Made by a program: the position numbers and the translations under genes. This document shows, one piece after another, positions 7,669 to 17,226 of a stretch of DNA of 64,000 nucleotides. Below the pieces are notes generated by a model, which was not told the origin of the DNA, searched no databases, and was given only the letters and a program-made list of their open reading frames with translations. Each line of letters starts with the position of its first letter. Positions within the stretch are counted from its first letter, which is position 1. The stretch is from Nitrosomonas communis (GTDB taxonomy: Bacteria; Pseudomonadota; Gammaproteobacteria; Burkholderiales; Nitrosomonadaceae). The stretch is taken from the NCBI RefSeq assembly GCF_900114745.1, contig NZ_FOUB01000002.1, positions 1 to 64,000 on the forward strand, written 5' to 3'.

Positions 7669-9498
7669 ATGGATAAAAAATTAATGGATAAGAAAGTACA
7701 GTTCAATTTCTGGTACATCGTCATTGCTGTCCTTATGATGATGTTTTTACGCAATCTTTATGAGCAATATACTCGAATTGAGCCGATCCCCTATAGCCGA
7801 TTCCATACACTACTGGAACAAGGTAAAGTTGCCGAGGTGGCGATTACAGAAAACCAGATTTACGGTACGCTAAAAGAGTCCGAATCTGATGGATTCAAGG
7901 ATTTTGTCACAACACGTGTTGAATCCGATCTTGCTGATATCCTAGATCAGCATAATGTAACTTATAGCGGGGTCATCAAGAGTACCTGGCTGCGCGATTT
8001 GTTGTCCTGGATTTTGCCGATGGCACTTTTCATCGGAGTCTGGTTGTACATTATTCGGCGCATGAGCGGCGGCGTGAGCGGTGGATTAATGTCGATCGGG
8101 AAGAGCCGTGCCAAAGTTTATGTTGAGAAAGAAACCAAGGTTACCTTTGCTGATGTGGCGGGTGTCGATGAGGCCAAGGAGGAACTCCTTGAAATCATCA
8201 ATTTTTTGAAAAACCCTGCTGACTATAGCCGGCTGGGTGGAAGGGTGCCAAAGGGAATTTTGCTAGTGGGGCCACCAGGAACAGGTAAGACATTGTTAGC
8301 GCGTGCGGTAGCCGGTGAAGCAGGGGTGCCATTTTTTTCGATCTCGGGAGCGGAGTTCGTGGAGATGTTCGTCGGTGTGGGCGCAGCCAGAGTGCGTGAC
8401 CTTTTCGAACAAGCACGGCAAATGGCGCCAGCCATTATTTTCATCGATGAACTTGATGCGTTGGGGCGCGCGCGTGGTTCCTATGCCTGGGGTGGGCATG
8501 ATGAAAAGGAGCAGACTCTGAATCAGTTGCTGGCAGAACTCGATGGCTTTGATCCATCAAGCGGTATCGTATTGCTGGCCGCAACTAACCGTCCGGAAAT
8601 CCTTGATGCTGCACTGCTGCGTGCTGGGCGTTTTGATCGGCAAGTACTGGTAGATCGACCAGACAAGATTGGGCGTGAGCAAATTCTGGCGGTTCATATC
8701 AAAAAAGTAAAGATGAGTGTCGATGTGAAACTGGAACAGATTGCTGCTCTCACACCAGGGTTTACAGGCGCAGACTTAGCTAATCTGATCAATGAAGCAG
8801 CTTTGCTGGCTACTCGTCGTAAATCAGATTCCGTCACGATGGAGGATTTTAATAACGCAATTGAACGGATTGTTGCGGGTCTTGAAAAGCGTAATCGTCT
8901 GCTCAATCCAAAAGAACGTAAGATCGTAGCGTTTCATGAATTGGGACATGCCATGGTGGCGCTGGCATTACCTGGCACGGACGAGGTGCATAAGATATCA
9001 ATCATTCCGCGTGGAGTGGGTGCACTCGGTTATACCATTCAGCGTCCCACCGAAGATCGATATCTAATGACACGGATTGAGTTGGAGAACAAAATGGCCG
9101 TGATGATGGGTGGGCGAGCAGCCGAGCAGGTGGTATTCAATGAGATCTCTACGGGAGCCTCTGATGATCTGGTGCGTGCAACTGATATGGCGCGCGCTAT
9201 GGTGCTGCGTTATGGTATGAGTGATGCGTTAGGGAATGTTGCATATGATCGTGAGCGTTCTGCTTTTCTACAGCAGGGCCTCCCGCTACCGTTGAGTCGA
9301 GATTATAGCGAGGATACGGCCAACAAGATTGATTCGGCTGTGCGTGCCCTCGTGGATCAGGCGCTTGAACGGGCAATCAGTATCCTGCGCAAGAATCGTG
9401 AGCTGCTTGAAAAGACTGCTGGAGAGTTAATCAAAATTGAGACGCTCAATCAGTCTCAAATCGAAGCGTTAAAGCAGACGATCGTTCGTGAGGCTTGA
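7669..9498 (+). CDS. ftsH: ATP-dependent zinc metalloprotease FtsH
   Basis: 609 residues. Two membrane helices (about 13-30 and 110-127) enclose a periplasmic loop. The AAA+ domain has Walker A GPPGTGKT at 201-208, Walker [10 protein letters not shown] and the [14 protein letters not shown]. The zinc protease motif is HELGH at 423-427. The enzyme unfolds and degrades membrane and short-lived cytosolic proteins as a hexamer at the inner membrane. AAGGA lies 8 bases before the chosen ATG; a second ATG five codons on is possible. It is slightly shorter than E. coli FtsH (644) and stands alone after a long silent region, away from rlmJ/rrmJ, so it may be a second FtsH copy. That last point is inference. 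Confidence 0.95.
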   Translation: MDKKLMDKKVQFNFWYIVIAVLMMMFLRNLYEQYTRIEPIPYSRFHTLLEQGKVAEVAITENQIYGTLKESESDGFKDFVTTRVESDLADILDQHNVTYSGVIKSTWLRDLLSWILPMALFIGVWLYIIRRMSGGVSGGLMSIGKSRAKVYVEKETKVTFADVAGVDEAKEELLEIINFLKNPADYSRLGGRVPKGILLVGPPGTGKTLLARAVAGEAGVPFFSISGAEFVEMFVGVGAARVRDLFEQARQMAPAIIFIDELDALGRARGSYAWGGHDEKEQTLNQLLAELDGFDPSSGIVLLAATNRPEILDAALLRAGRFDRQVLVDRPDKIGREQILAVHIKKVKMSVDVKLEQIAALTPGFTGADLANLINEAALLATRRKSDSVTMEDFNNAIERIVAGLEKRNRLLNPKERKIVAFHELGHAMVALALPGTDEVHKISIIPRGVGALGYTIQRPTEDRYLMTRIELENKMAVMMGGRAAEQVVFNEISTGASDDLVRATDMARAMVLRYGMSDALGNVAYDRERSAFLQQGLPLPLSRDYSEDTANKIDSAVRALVDQALERAISILRKNRELLEKTAGELIKIETLNQSQIEALKQTIVREA

Positions 9499-9511
9499 TA
9501 GCAGCGGAGTT

Positions 9512-10000
9512 TTAGCGCAATAAAATTAATCTGGGAATTGCATCAAAATCAACCCATACAATAGCATTCTGATCAAACTGTCTGCCGAGTATTTTAGAAG
9601 TGGCAAGATCAATACCTAATGCTAGAAAACTTGATTCTGCTGGCCATTTGCCCGCTGGATCTGAGCTTTTGCCTACAAAAATGCAACTGGAAAGAGTTGA
9701 TAACAGTGCGAATAACTGATTGTTTGCAGTAAGATTTGTTTCCCTTTCTTGAGGTCGACTATGAGGATTATAGGCAGTGATATAGAGGGCGCACTGCTTC
9801 CCATGCTTTTTCATGAGCTTTGCTAATAATTCGTTATGCTGACCCAAGAGCAATGTCAGCATGATGGAGTCAATCCTTGCCTGGTAGTGAGCTGTGGCAT
9901 AGCATTGGATAAGTTTGGCCGAAATTATGGATTGCTTTAAACTTTCGTCCAGAATAATTGTGCCATGCTGATACAAATCTTTCAGGAAAGAGAATGGCAT
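9512..10000 (-). CDS. DUF3293 domain protein
   Basis: 162 residues from the ATG at 10000; a GTG two codons earlier is an alternative. The pattern is that of DUF3293: a YNPHS motif in the middle (TAYNPHSRPQ), N-rich QLFALL region, then WPAESSFLALGID and a late GRQFDQNAIVWVD. No signal peptide and no membrane segment. The function of this family is unknown. It faces away from the cytochrome gene with only 29 bp between the starts, so the two promoters must overlap each other's coding sequence. Its stop lies 13 bp from that of ftsH (convergent). Confidence 0.8.
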   Translation of the reverse strand: MPFSFLKDLYQHGTIILDESLKQSIISAKLIQCYATAHYQARIDSIMLTLLLGQHNELLAKLMKKHGKQCALYITAYNPHSRPQERETNLTANNQLFALLSTLSSCIFVGKSSDPAGKWPAESSFLALGIDLATSKILGRQFDQNAIVWVDFDAIPRLILLR

Positions 10001-10029
10001 AGACACTGATCATCTATAAAAATGACGAC

Positions 10030-10743
10030 ATGAAACATTTTATTTTTATTATCTTATTGTTTTTTACTAGTCTAGCAAAAGCTGCAGAGGCGCTATCGGT
10101 GAATGTTCCCGATACGCTTGCTGAACGTGTCAAAGCTTGTGCCATTTGCCACGGCGCAGAGGACAGGCATAGCAGAGATGCGTATTATCCGCGTATTGCA
10201 GGAAAATTGGAGGGGTATCTCTTCAACCAGCTACGTCACTTCAGGGACGGTCGACGTTATTACCAGCCAATGGCTATTTTGCTAGAGAACATGTCAGATG
10301 AATACTTGCAAGAGATAGCCCGGTATTTTGCGGCATTAGATTTACCTTACCCTTCGCCAGAATCTGTCACCCTGCTACCCTCGGAAGCGAATCTAGCGGA
10401 GAAACTTGTTTATTCAGGTGATCTTAAACGAAATATACCGGCATGTAGTGCCTGTCATGGAAAGAATTTGATGGGGACGGCGCCTTTTGTACCCGGTTTG
10501 TTGGGGTTGCATAGTACTTACTTGACAGCACAATTGGGAGGGTGGCATAGCGGAGGGCTGATTCGTGGAAAAATTGCGAATTGTATGGCGGATATCGCCA
10601 AGCAATTGACTTATGAAGAAATCAATGCTGTTTCAAAATGGCTAACTACCCAACCTGTTTCAGGAAAGCCGGCTAATCAACTTTCGCCTGAAATGGCCCA
10701 GCGCTGTGCCAGTATCGTTTCGGAAAATGGAGATGCTCGATGA
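10030..10743 (+). CDS. Dihaem cytochrome c4-like protein
   Basis: 237 residues with a Sec signal (MKHFIFIILLFFTSLAKA). Two class I cytochrome c domains are joined in tandem: haem sites C37-AI-C-H41 and C139-SA-C-H143, each followed by a Met candidate (QPMAIL; NCMADI). This is the layout of cytochrome c4, a periplasmic carrier that feeds terminal oxidases. Its stop overlaps the next start as ATGA, so it is coupled to the trihaem cytochrome downstream. c4-type proteins are common in ammonia oxidisers. Confidence 0.85.
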   Translation: MKHFIFIILLFFTSLAKAAEALSVNVPDTLAERVKACAICHGAEDRHSRDAYYPRIAGKLEGYLFNQLRHFRDGRRYYQPMAILLENMSDEYLQEIARYFAALDLPYPSPESVTLLPSEANLAEKLVYSGDLKRNIPACSACHGKNLMGTAPFVPGLLGLHSTYLTAQLGGWHSGGLIRGKIANCMADIAKQLTYEEINAVSKWLTTQPVSGKPANQLSPEMAQRCASIVSENGDAR

Positions 10744-12029
10744 TACAAACCATGATTATTATTGCTCGGGAATCGAAAAATAATTTTTTATTTCTTGGTT
10801 ATATGCTGGCCTTGCTGGTAGTAGCTGATACTACCATGGTCAATGCTTCTCCTGAAAAAACCGCCATGTCCGAACAGCGACGTGCGCAAGGTGAATATCT
10901 CGCGCGTGTTGGGAATTGCTTGGGATGTCATACTGCCAAAGGAGGTCGACCATTTGCAGGGGGGCATCGATTGATTACGTCATTTGGGACTTTCATCACT
11001 CCCAATATCACCCCTGATAAAGAAACGGGTCTCGGCTCCTGGAGGGAAGAGGATTTCTGGAAAGCGATGCATGAGGGCAAATCGCGCGATGGTAAACTTC
11101 TCTATCCTGCATTTCCTTATACCGAATACACGAAGGTGACACGTACGGATGCTAACTTGATTTTTGCCTATCTACAGTCAATTCCTGCTGTGTCGCAATC
11201 CAACCCACCTCATGAAATTCGCTTTCCCTATAACTCTAGACCGCTTTTATATCTGTGGCGCGCCCTCTTTTTCAAACAAGGAGTATATGAACCGGATCCG
11301 AGCAAGAGCGACGAATGGAATCGAGGTGCTTATTTGGTACAAGGACTGGGCCATTGCAATGCATGCCACATTGCCAGAAATGTGCTAGGTGCAATTCAAG
11401 AAGATACCGTCGGAGGAGGTCAAATCATGGGGTCGAACTGGTATGCGCCCTCGTTGACTTCTCGGCGGGAAGCAGGAAGCATGCATTGGACTATTGAGGA
11501 GATCATCGAGCTGCTTTCATCTGGCGTATCCCAGCGTGCTATGACATCGGGGCCGATGGGAACGGTTGTCAGGCAAAGCTTGCAGTATTTATCGCAGGAT
11601 GACCTGCGCGCCATGGCTGTTTATCTGAAGTCGTTACTTGAGAGTAATGCTCAGCCTGAAGTGAATTATCCGGAAATGCCAGAAAATGTCCGGAAATACT
11701 TGGCGCAGGGGGAGAAGTTATATAAGAAATACTGCGAGGAATGCCATGGCATAACAGGTCAAGGGGCGTCAGGCATTTATCCTGCATTGGCGGGTAATCG
11801 TAGCGTTACCATGACGATTCCCACTAACGTCATTCGCAGTGTACTGAATGGAGGTTATCCACCTACTACAGCAGCAAATCCCAGGCCTTATGGCATGCCT
11901 CCATTTCAGCAGATTATTCGGGACGAAGAAGTCGCTCAAGTAGTATCCTTCATCCGAAATGCCTGGGGAAATCGTGGTAGTTTGGTGTCCGCGATAGATG
12001 TAGGCCAGAGCAGAGGAAGCAGCCACTAA
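10740..12029 (+). CDS. Trihaem cytochrome c, like the cytochrome subunit of membrane dehydrogenases
   Basis: 429 residues starting in the ATGA overlap. An N-terminal hydrophobic stretch (about 18-36) serves as signal or anchor. Three haem sites follow: CLGCH at 60-64, CNACH at 206-210 and CEECH at 332-336. The GGRPFAGGHRL and FGTFITPNITPD stretches are typical of the cytochrome c subunit of alcohol, gluconate or sorbitol dehydrogenases (AdhB-like). No dehydrogenase catalytic subunit lies nearby, so its electron donor is unknown. With the c4-like protein it could form a periplasmic electron relay. A hairpin closes the operon. Confidence 0.85.
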   Translation: MIQTMIIIARESKNNFLFLGYMLALLVVADTTMVNASPEKTAMSEQRRAQGEYLARVGNCLGCHTAKGGRPFAGGHRLITSFGTFITPNITPDKETGLGSWREEDFWKAMHEGKSRDGKLLYPAFPYTEYTKVTRTDANLIFAYLQSIPAVSQSNPPHEIRFPYNSRPLLYLWRALFFKQGVYEPDPSKSDEWNRGAYLVQGLGHCNACHIARNVLGAIQEDTVGGGQIMGSNWYAPSLTSRREAGSMHWTIEEIIELLSSGVSQRAMTSGPMGTVVRQSLQYLSQDDLRAMAVYLKSLLESNAQPEVNYPEMPENVRKYLAQGEKLYKKYCEECHGITGQGASGIYPALAGNRSVTMTIPTNVIRSVLNGGYPPTTAANPRPYGMPPFQQIIRDEEVAQVVSFIRNAWGNRGSLVSAIDVGQSRGSSH

Positions 12030-12044
12030 TGAAACGTTCATATG

Positions 12045-12070
12045 GCCTGCACAAGCGAATGTATGCAGGC
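12045..12070. terminator. Shared terminator between cytochrome operon and cysB
   Basis: GCCTGCA (12045-12051) pairs with TGCAGGC (12064-12070), followed by TTATTTAG. It lies between two convergent genes and touches the cysB stop codon at 12071. Confidence 0.6.
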
Positions 12071-13032
12071 TTATTTAGTTGTTTCGGTTGTATCTTGCGC
12101 AGGTGTTATCAGCTGGTTTTTCATAGCAGCTTTGACAGTCACTCCATCAAGGTGGGGAGCAAACATTTCGATGAAGTGATAGACATAACTACGAATATAG
12201 CTATTACGGCTGATGCCGATACGCGTCGTACTGGGTTCAAACAAATGACTGGCGTCAATTGCGCGCAGATGTTTATCGCAGTGCGCGTCGAAAGCCATTT
12301 TTGCTAGAATACCAATACCTAAACCAAGTTCTACATAAGTTTTAATTACATCAGCATCTATTGCAGTGAGCACCACATTGGGAGTCAGCCCTTTAGATTC
12401 AAACGCTTGATTAATTTTTGAGCGACCGGTAAACGCGAAATCATAGGTAATGATGGGATATTGCGCAATCGCTTCTAATGTCAGCGGATGTTGTTTGAGC
12501 AGGGGGTGCTTGGGGGTAACAATAATACTACGATTCCACTGGTAGCAGGGAAGCATGACGAGTTCTTGAAAAACTCGATTGCCTCTGTGGCAATTGCTAA
12601 ATCAGCTTCGCCTGAAGAGACTAAAGTGGAGATTTGAGTTGGATTACCTTGACGCAATATGAGTTTAACTTTAGGGTATCTTTCGGTAAAACGTTTGATA
12701 ACGGGTGGAAGTGCATAACGTGCCTGGGTATGGGTCGTGGCAATAATCAGGGTGCCGCTCGCCTTGTCGCTAAATTCCTGACCAATTTGTTTCAAGTTTT
12801 CGACATCTCTGAGCATTCTTTCAGCAATTTCGACGATAACCTGTCCTGGGGGGGTTATTTTCACAATACGTTTGCCATTACGAACAAAAATATCTACGCC
12901 TAGCTCTTCTTCAAGAAGCTGAACTTGCCGGCTTATTCCTGGTTGTGATGTGTGCAGACTTTCGGCAGCTTTCGAAAGATTCAGATTTTGGTTAACGATT
13001 TCACGCAGATAGCGTAATTGTTGCAATCTCAT
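12071..13032 (-). pseudogene. cysB: CysB-type LysR regulator broken by a one-base frameshift
   Basis: Two overlapping frames together give a full CysB of about 320 residues. The first frame holds the N-terminal winged helix (MRLQQLRYLREIVNQNLNLS, then SQPGISRQVQLLEEELG) and the sensor domain up to EAIEFF. The second resumes at ELVMLPCYQWNR and runs through TYDFAFTGRSKIN and DADVIKTYVELGLGIGILA to the end. The break is at the A5 run 12569-12573 (T5 on the coding strand); one more T restores EFFQELVMLP. CysB senses N-acetylserine or O-acetylserine and activates sulfate assimilation genes; cysI starts 360 bp away and diverges. It may be a sequencing error or a recent mutation. Confidence 0.8.
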
Positions 13033-13051
13033 AATGTTTTTTATTATAACA

Positions 13052-13080
13052 TAATATTATATTAATCTAATTTAATATTA
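13052..13080. promoter_or_regulatory. AT-rich dyad in the cysB-cysI intergenic region
   Basis: TAATATTA at 13052-13059 and at 13073-13080 flank TTA-ATC-TAA, making a 29-bp dyad centred on 13066, 20-48 bp upstream of cysB. LysR regulators bind such T-N11-A dyads near their own start. The CysB target consensus is loose, so this is only a candidate operator. The remaining 300 bp up to cysI show nothing else I can name. Confidence 0.3.
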
Positions 13081-13392
13081 TTTTGAGAGATATACTCATG
13101 CTGTTATGATATATTCGTTTAAGTAAAAAAATTCTGACAAAAAGCATAATATCTGAATAGGAAACCGGATTTTAAGGTATGAATGGTCGCTTAGGAAGAG
13201 ATATAAAAATGGTGGGCCTGATACTGGCTTGCCGTTTGCCGGCGCCGTCTTCTCTTTTAAAGAGGCCAATGTTGATAACCACTAACGCCAGAAGATAGAT
13301 ATCGGATAAAATAACAATAAAAATTATTAATATTTTTATCCTCATTGGCAACAAGCTAGTGTGGTAAAGAAATTACGGAGAGAAGAAATAGG

Positions 13393-15486
13393 ATGAATTA
13401 TTTAACCGATCTCGCTAATGATGAGGAAATCGATTCATACGATCAATCATTGCAGGATTTTTTTGCGCAACGTATGGATATCGATCGTTTCACCGCTACC
13501 CGGTTGCAAATGGGAATTTATGGTCAACGTCAGGAAGGCGTCAATATGGTGCGTGTCAAAATTCCTGGGGGACGGTTAATTCCGATGCAGTTAAATGCAA
13601 TTGCAGACGTGCTGGAGAATTATGTGCAGCATGGCGAAGCGCATATTACCACTCGGCAGGATATTCAACTGCATTATGTGCCATTAGCAGATACACCGGC
13701 TGTGATGCGTCATTTGGCGAAAGGTGGGCTGACGACACGTGAGGCATGCGGAAACACCATACGTAATGTGACAGCTTGCCCTCTGACGGGTGTTTGCTCA
13801 CGTGAGCATACTGATATCAGTGTGCATCTCAATGGGATGGTTAAACATTTTCTGCGTAAACCTCTGAATCAGTTGATGCCGCGCAAATTCAAGATCAGTT
13901 TCTCTGGATGCGAGTCGGATTGTGCGCAAGGTATGATCCATGACCTTGGCGTGGTGGCAGTTAAACAGGGCACACGTTTTGGTTTTAAAGTGCTGGTAGG
14001 TGGAGGGCTTGGACATAAACCGCATGAGGCGATTGAGGTTGAATCGTTCATCGAAGAAAAGGACCTGCTATGGGTGATAGAAGCTGTGCTCACTATGCAC
14101 AACAAGTATTCTGATCGCAATAAACGAGCGAAATCGCGCATCAAGTTTCTGGTTGATAAATTTGGTGCAGATGGTTTTATCGAGAAGTATCGAGAAGAAC
14201 TCGCGCGTGTCAAAGAAGTACTGGCCGAGCAGGATTATCCCAAGGGTGTTTGGACAGGTGGTACGGAGAGCGAAGTGCCCGGTCCTGGCGCGCCCCGTGC
14301 GCTGTTTGCGCAAAAGCAAGCAGGATGGTATGTAGTGCCGGTCAGCGTACGCCTCGGACAATTGACTGCGGTTCAGATGCGTGGCATTGCCAGTATATTA
14401 AAACAATATGATTTGAAAGAGATTCGTACCACGCAAGATCAGAATTTGATATTGGTTGATGTGCCACAAAAATATATAGTGGAGATTCAGTCTGCGCTAG
14501 CGAATCTCGGTTTGGGTTTGCCCAAAGCAGGCGACGATGTCGTGGCTTGTCCAGGAACATCCACCTGCCGCTTGGGAATTACTTCCAGTCCGACTGTTGG
14601 AAGTAAATTATCGGGTGGGAGCGAGGATCTGCGCATTCGTGTTTCTGGCTGTCACAATGGCTGCGCTCAACCGGAAAGTGGTGATATAGGGATTTATGGT
14701 GAAGGTAAGCGCATGTTTGGTAAGTTGGTGCCGCATTATCAGATGTATTTCGGTGGGAATGGTATGGCTAATGGTGGTTTGGCTTTTAAAGGTCCATCGG
14801 TACCAAGCGCCCGTATCGAGCTGGCGGTAGAGCAAGTGAGATCAGCGTATGCCACAAACCGTGAAATGGGAGAAACGTTTTTTAACTGGACGCGACGAGT
14901 TGGTCAGAGCTATTTTGCTGAATTGCTAGCTGATGTGGTAGAAGTTAAGCAGGAGGATTTGCAGTCAGTGCTACGCGATCACGGTCAGAGAGATGATTTC
15001 AAGGTATTGCAACTGGGCGGCGGAGAATGTGCAGGTGCAAAACAGTTGCAGATTGGCACTGCTTTCTTTGATGCTGCAAACGAGCGCAATTATCGTAATG
15101 CACTAAAGTTTCAGCGTAAATTTGAGGATTCAGCCAAGTGTGCGGAAGAAATTGTCCGTTTGATCGGCCAAGGGTTGGCCCAGCTGGTGGGTGGTCAGAA
15201 ATATGAAAGCTTGATAGAGCAGGCAGAAGAACTACGACGTGTGTTGCCAACCAGATCTAACCTATCTCAACAACTAGCTAAACTTGCTCGAGATTTTGTG
15301 CGTCCTACAAATGAATTGACAGATGCCTTGTTGACTGAATGGTATGCGGAATTGGATGCATGGACGCTCGATGTGGCCGAGTTTTGTACCCATTTTGACA
15401 GCCAGCTCGACTTAACGGGTTCGCTGCCGCAGGCTATAGTTAAGCCATTGCAATTCCAGAAAATTTCGCAGTCAGCCGTAGTTTAA
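13393..15486 (+). CDS. cysI: Sulfite reductase, hemoprotein (CysI/SirA-type), with two cysteine clusters
   Basis: 697 residues. Two ferredoxin-like/sirohaem halves are seen. The second has the usual sirohaem-[4Fe-4S] ligands C386-x5-C392 and C420-x3-C424 (CPGTSTC, SGCHNGC). The first half also has C129-x5-C135 and C173-x3-C177 (CPLTGVC, SGCESDC), where most assimilatory enzymes have lost them. A helical tail of about 120 residues (570-697) follows. It reduces sulfite to sulfide with six electrons in the cytoplasm. No CysJ is present, so ferredoxin or another protein must donate electrons. It leads the operon cysI-cysH-cysD-cysN. A nitrite-reducing role is less likely given these neighbours. 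Confidence 0.85.
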   Translation: MNYLTDLANDEEIDSYDQSLQDFFAQRMDIDRFTATRLQMGIYGQRQEGVNMVRVKIPGGRLIPMQLNAIADVLENYVQHGEAHITTRQDIQLHYVPLADTPAVMRHLAKGGLTTREACGNTIRNVTACPLTGVCSREHTDISVHLNGMVKHFLRKPLNQLMPRKFKISFSGCESDCAQGMIHDLGVVAVKQGTRFGFKVLVGGGLGHKPHEAIEVESFIEEKDLLWVIEAVLTMHNKYSDRNKRAKSRIKFLVDKFGADGFIEKYREELARVKEVLAEQDYPKGVWTGGTESEVPGPGAPRALFAQKQAGWYVVPVSVRLGQLTAVQMRGIASILKQYDLKEIRTTQDQNLILVDVPQKYIVEIQSALANLGLGLPKAGDDVVACPGTSTCRLGITSSPTVGSKLSGGSEDLRIRVSGCHNGCAQPESGDIGIYGEGKRMFGKLVPHYQMYFGGNGMANGGLAFKGPSVPSARIELAVEQVRSAYATNREMGETFFNWTRRVGQSYFAELLADVVEVKQEDLQSVLRDHGQRDDFKVLQLGGGECAGAKQLQIGTAFFDAANERNYRNALKFQRKFEDSAKCAEEIVRLIGQGLAQLVGGQKYESLIEQAEELRRVLPTRSNLSQQLAKLARDFVRPTNELTDALLTEWYAELDAWTLDVAEFCTHFDSQLDLTGSLPQAIVKPLQFQKISQSAVV

Positions 15487-15510
15487 TAAGATATTGTTTT
15501 ATTGAAATAG

Positions 15511-16218
15511 ATGGGTCAATCTGAAGTGGTACAAAAAATCGAGCAGTTACATGTTTTGCTTGCAAAGATACAGCAAGAATATGCACCCGTTGGGTTTGCC
15601 AATAGTTTTGGTGCTGAAGACATGGTGTTGACGGACTTGATTGCGCGACACTATCCGCGTATTACTATGTTTACGCTAGATACAGGGCGATTGCCACAAG
15701 AAACCTACAACCTGATGCAAGAAGTAAAAGATCACTATGGCGTTTCTCTCCAGGTATATTTTCCTGAGGCTGCGACAGTGGAAAGCTATATCGCCCAAAA
15801 TGGCCCTAATGGTTTTTATCAAAGTGTCGAGTTACGCACACGATGCTGTTATGTCCGCAAAGTTGAGCCACTTCGCCGCGCATTAGCGGGCAAGCGCGCC
15901 TGGATCACAGGAATGCGCCGTGAACAAGCAGTCACGCGAGATAGTTTGTCCATATCCACGTTTGATGCTGAAAACAACTTGCAGAAGTTTAATCCACTGT
16001 GTGAATGGAGCAATACCGAGGTATGGGCATATCTTAAGCAACATGAGGTACCTTACAACAAGTTGCATGATCGTTTTTATCCAAGTATTGGTTGTGCTCC
16101 TTGTACGCGTGCGATATCACCTGGAGAGGACATTCGATCTGGGCGCTGGTGGTGGGAGAATGCTGAATCCAAGGAATGCGGCTTGCATGTAGGTAAAGTC
16201 GCCTCGATTAATAAATAG
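15511..16218 (+). CDS. cysH: Adenylylsulfate (APS) reductase, assimilatory
   Basis: 235 residues of the CysH family. Cysteine pairs C112-C113 and C195-AP-C198 are the ligands of a [4Fe-4S] cluster, which marks the APS-using bacterial type rather than the cluster-free PAPS type. The catalytic cysteine is C223 in ECGLHVG near the C-terminus, and SFGAEDMV begins the PP-loop fold. It reduces APS to sulfite with thioredoxin. This fits the absence of an APS kinase (CysC) in the cluster. The gene follows cysI after 24 bp; no good ribosome binding site is visible. Confidence 0.92.
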   Translation: MGQSEVVQKIEQLHVLLAKIQQEYAPVGFANSFGAEDMVLTDLIARHYPRITMFTLDTGRLPQETYNLMQEVKDHYGVSLQVYFPEAATVESYIAQNGPNGFYQSVELRTRCCYVRKVEPLRRALAGKRAWITGMRREQAVTRDSLSISTFDAENNLQKFNPLCEWSNTEVWAYLKQHEVPYNKLHDRFYPSIGCAPCTRAISPGEDIRSGRWWWENAESKECGLHVGKVASINK

Positions 16219-16252
16219 TACTGAATTTTTTTTGTTAGAAGGTTAAAGAAGA

Positions 16253-17158
16253 ATGAGTCATCGAACTTTTACCCACTTAGATGCCTTAGAAAGCGAAGCG
16301 ATTCATATTATGCGGGAAGTGGCGGCCGAATGTACTAATCCTGCGTTATTATTCTCCGGAGGAAAAGATTCCATCGTTTTGCTCAGATTGGCTGAAAAAG
16401 CCTTTCGGCCAGGACGCTTTCCTTTCCCATTATTACATATTGATACCGAACACAATTTTCCCGAGGTAATTGAATTTCGCAATCATCGGGTCAAAGAGTT
16501 AGGTGAACGCTTGATTGTACGCAGTATGGAGGATTCTATCAAACAAGGTAGAGTCGTGTTGCGTTCTGAAAATCAAAGCCGTAATCCTTTTCAATCCATT
16601 ACCTTATTGGATGCGATTGCGGAATTACGTCTTGATGCTTGTATTGGTGGAGCGCGTCGTGATGAGGAAAAAGCGCGTGCCAAGGAACGTATATTTTCAT
16701 TTCGCGATGAATTTGGTCAGTGGGATCCTAAAAACCAGCGACCCGAACTATGGAGTCTTTACAATACACGCACCCATCCCGGAGAGAACATGCGTGTTTT
16801 CCCCATTAGTAATTGGACCGAACTCGATGTGTGGGAATATATCGAGCGCGAGCAACTGGAAGTGCCTTCTATTTATTTTGCTCATTGGCGTGAGGTTATT
16901 CCACGCGATAGCGGTTTGTTGCCAGTCTCACATCTGGTACAGCCCAGTGAGGGGGAGCGCATAGAAAAAATGATGGTGCGTTTTCGTACCGTAGGTGATA
17001 TGAGCTGTACCTGCCCAGTTATTTCTCAGGCTAAGAATGTAAATGAAATTATCGTCGAAACAGCCATGACACGTATAACTGAGCGTGGTGCAACGCGTAT
17101 GGATGATCAGACTTCAGAAGCCTCCATGGAATTACGCAAAAAAGAAGGGTATTTCTAA
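16253..17158 (+). CDS. cysD: Sulfate adenylyltransferase subunit 2
   Basis: 301 residues, the normal length. The ATP-pyrophosphatase loop FSGGKDS is at 34-40, followed by HIDTEHNFPEVIEFR and the GGARRDEEKARAKER signature. With CysN it forms ATP sulfurylase, which makes APS from sulfate and ATP in the cytoplasm. The ATG has an AGAAG-type site. It lies 34 bp after cysH and 68 bp before cysN, in one operon. Confidence 0.96.
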   Translation: MSHRTFTHLDALESEAIHIMREVAAECTNPALLFSGGKDSIVLLRLAEKAFRPGRFPFPLLHIDTEHNFPEVIEFRNHRVKELGERLIVRSMEDSIKQGRVVLRSENQSRNPFQSITLLDAIAELRLDACIGGARRDEEKARAKERIFSFRDEFGQWDPKNQRPELWSLYNTRTHPGENMRVFPISNWTELDVWEYIEREQLEVPSIYFAHWREVIPRDSGLLPVSHLVQPSEGERIEKMMVRFRTVGDMSCTCPVISQAKNVNEIIVETAMTRITERGATRMDDQTSEASMELRKKEGYF

Positions 17159-17226
17159 TCAGTTTGCTCGCTGAAAGAAGCGATCCATTTCTATTTTAAG
17201 AATCACTTGTCAAAGGCTATTACCAA

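Noticed and set aside
12029-12307. 92-residue rightward open frame after the trihaem cytochrome gene
   Set aside because: Lies antisense to the well-conserved cysB coding sequence and has no family pattern.
13172-13354. 60-residue leftward frame between cysB and cysI
   Set aside because: Hydrophobic by AT-rich composition only; no start signal and it fills the regulatory gap of a divergent pair.
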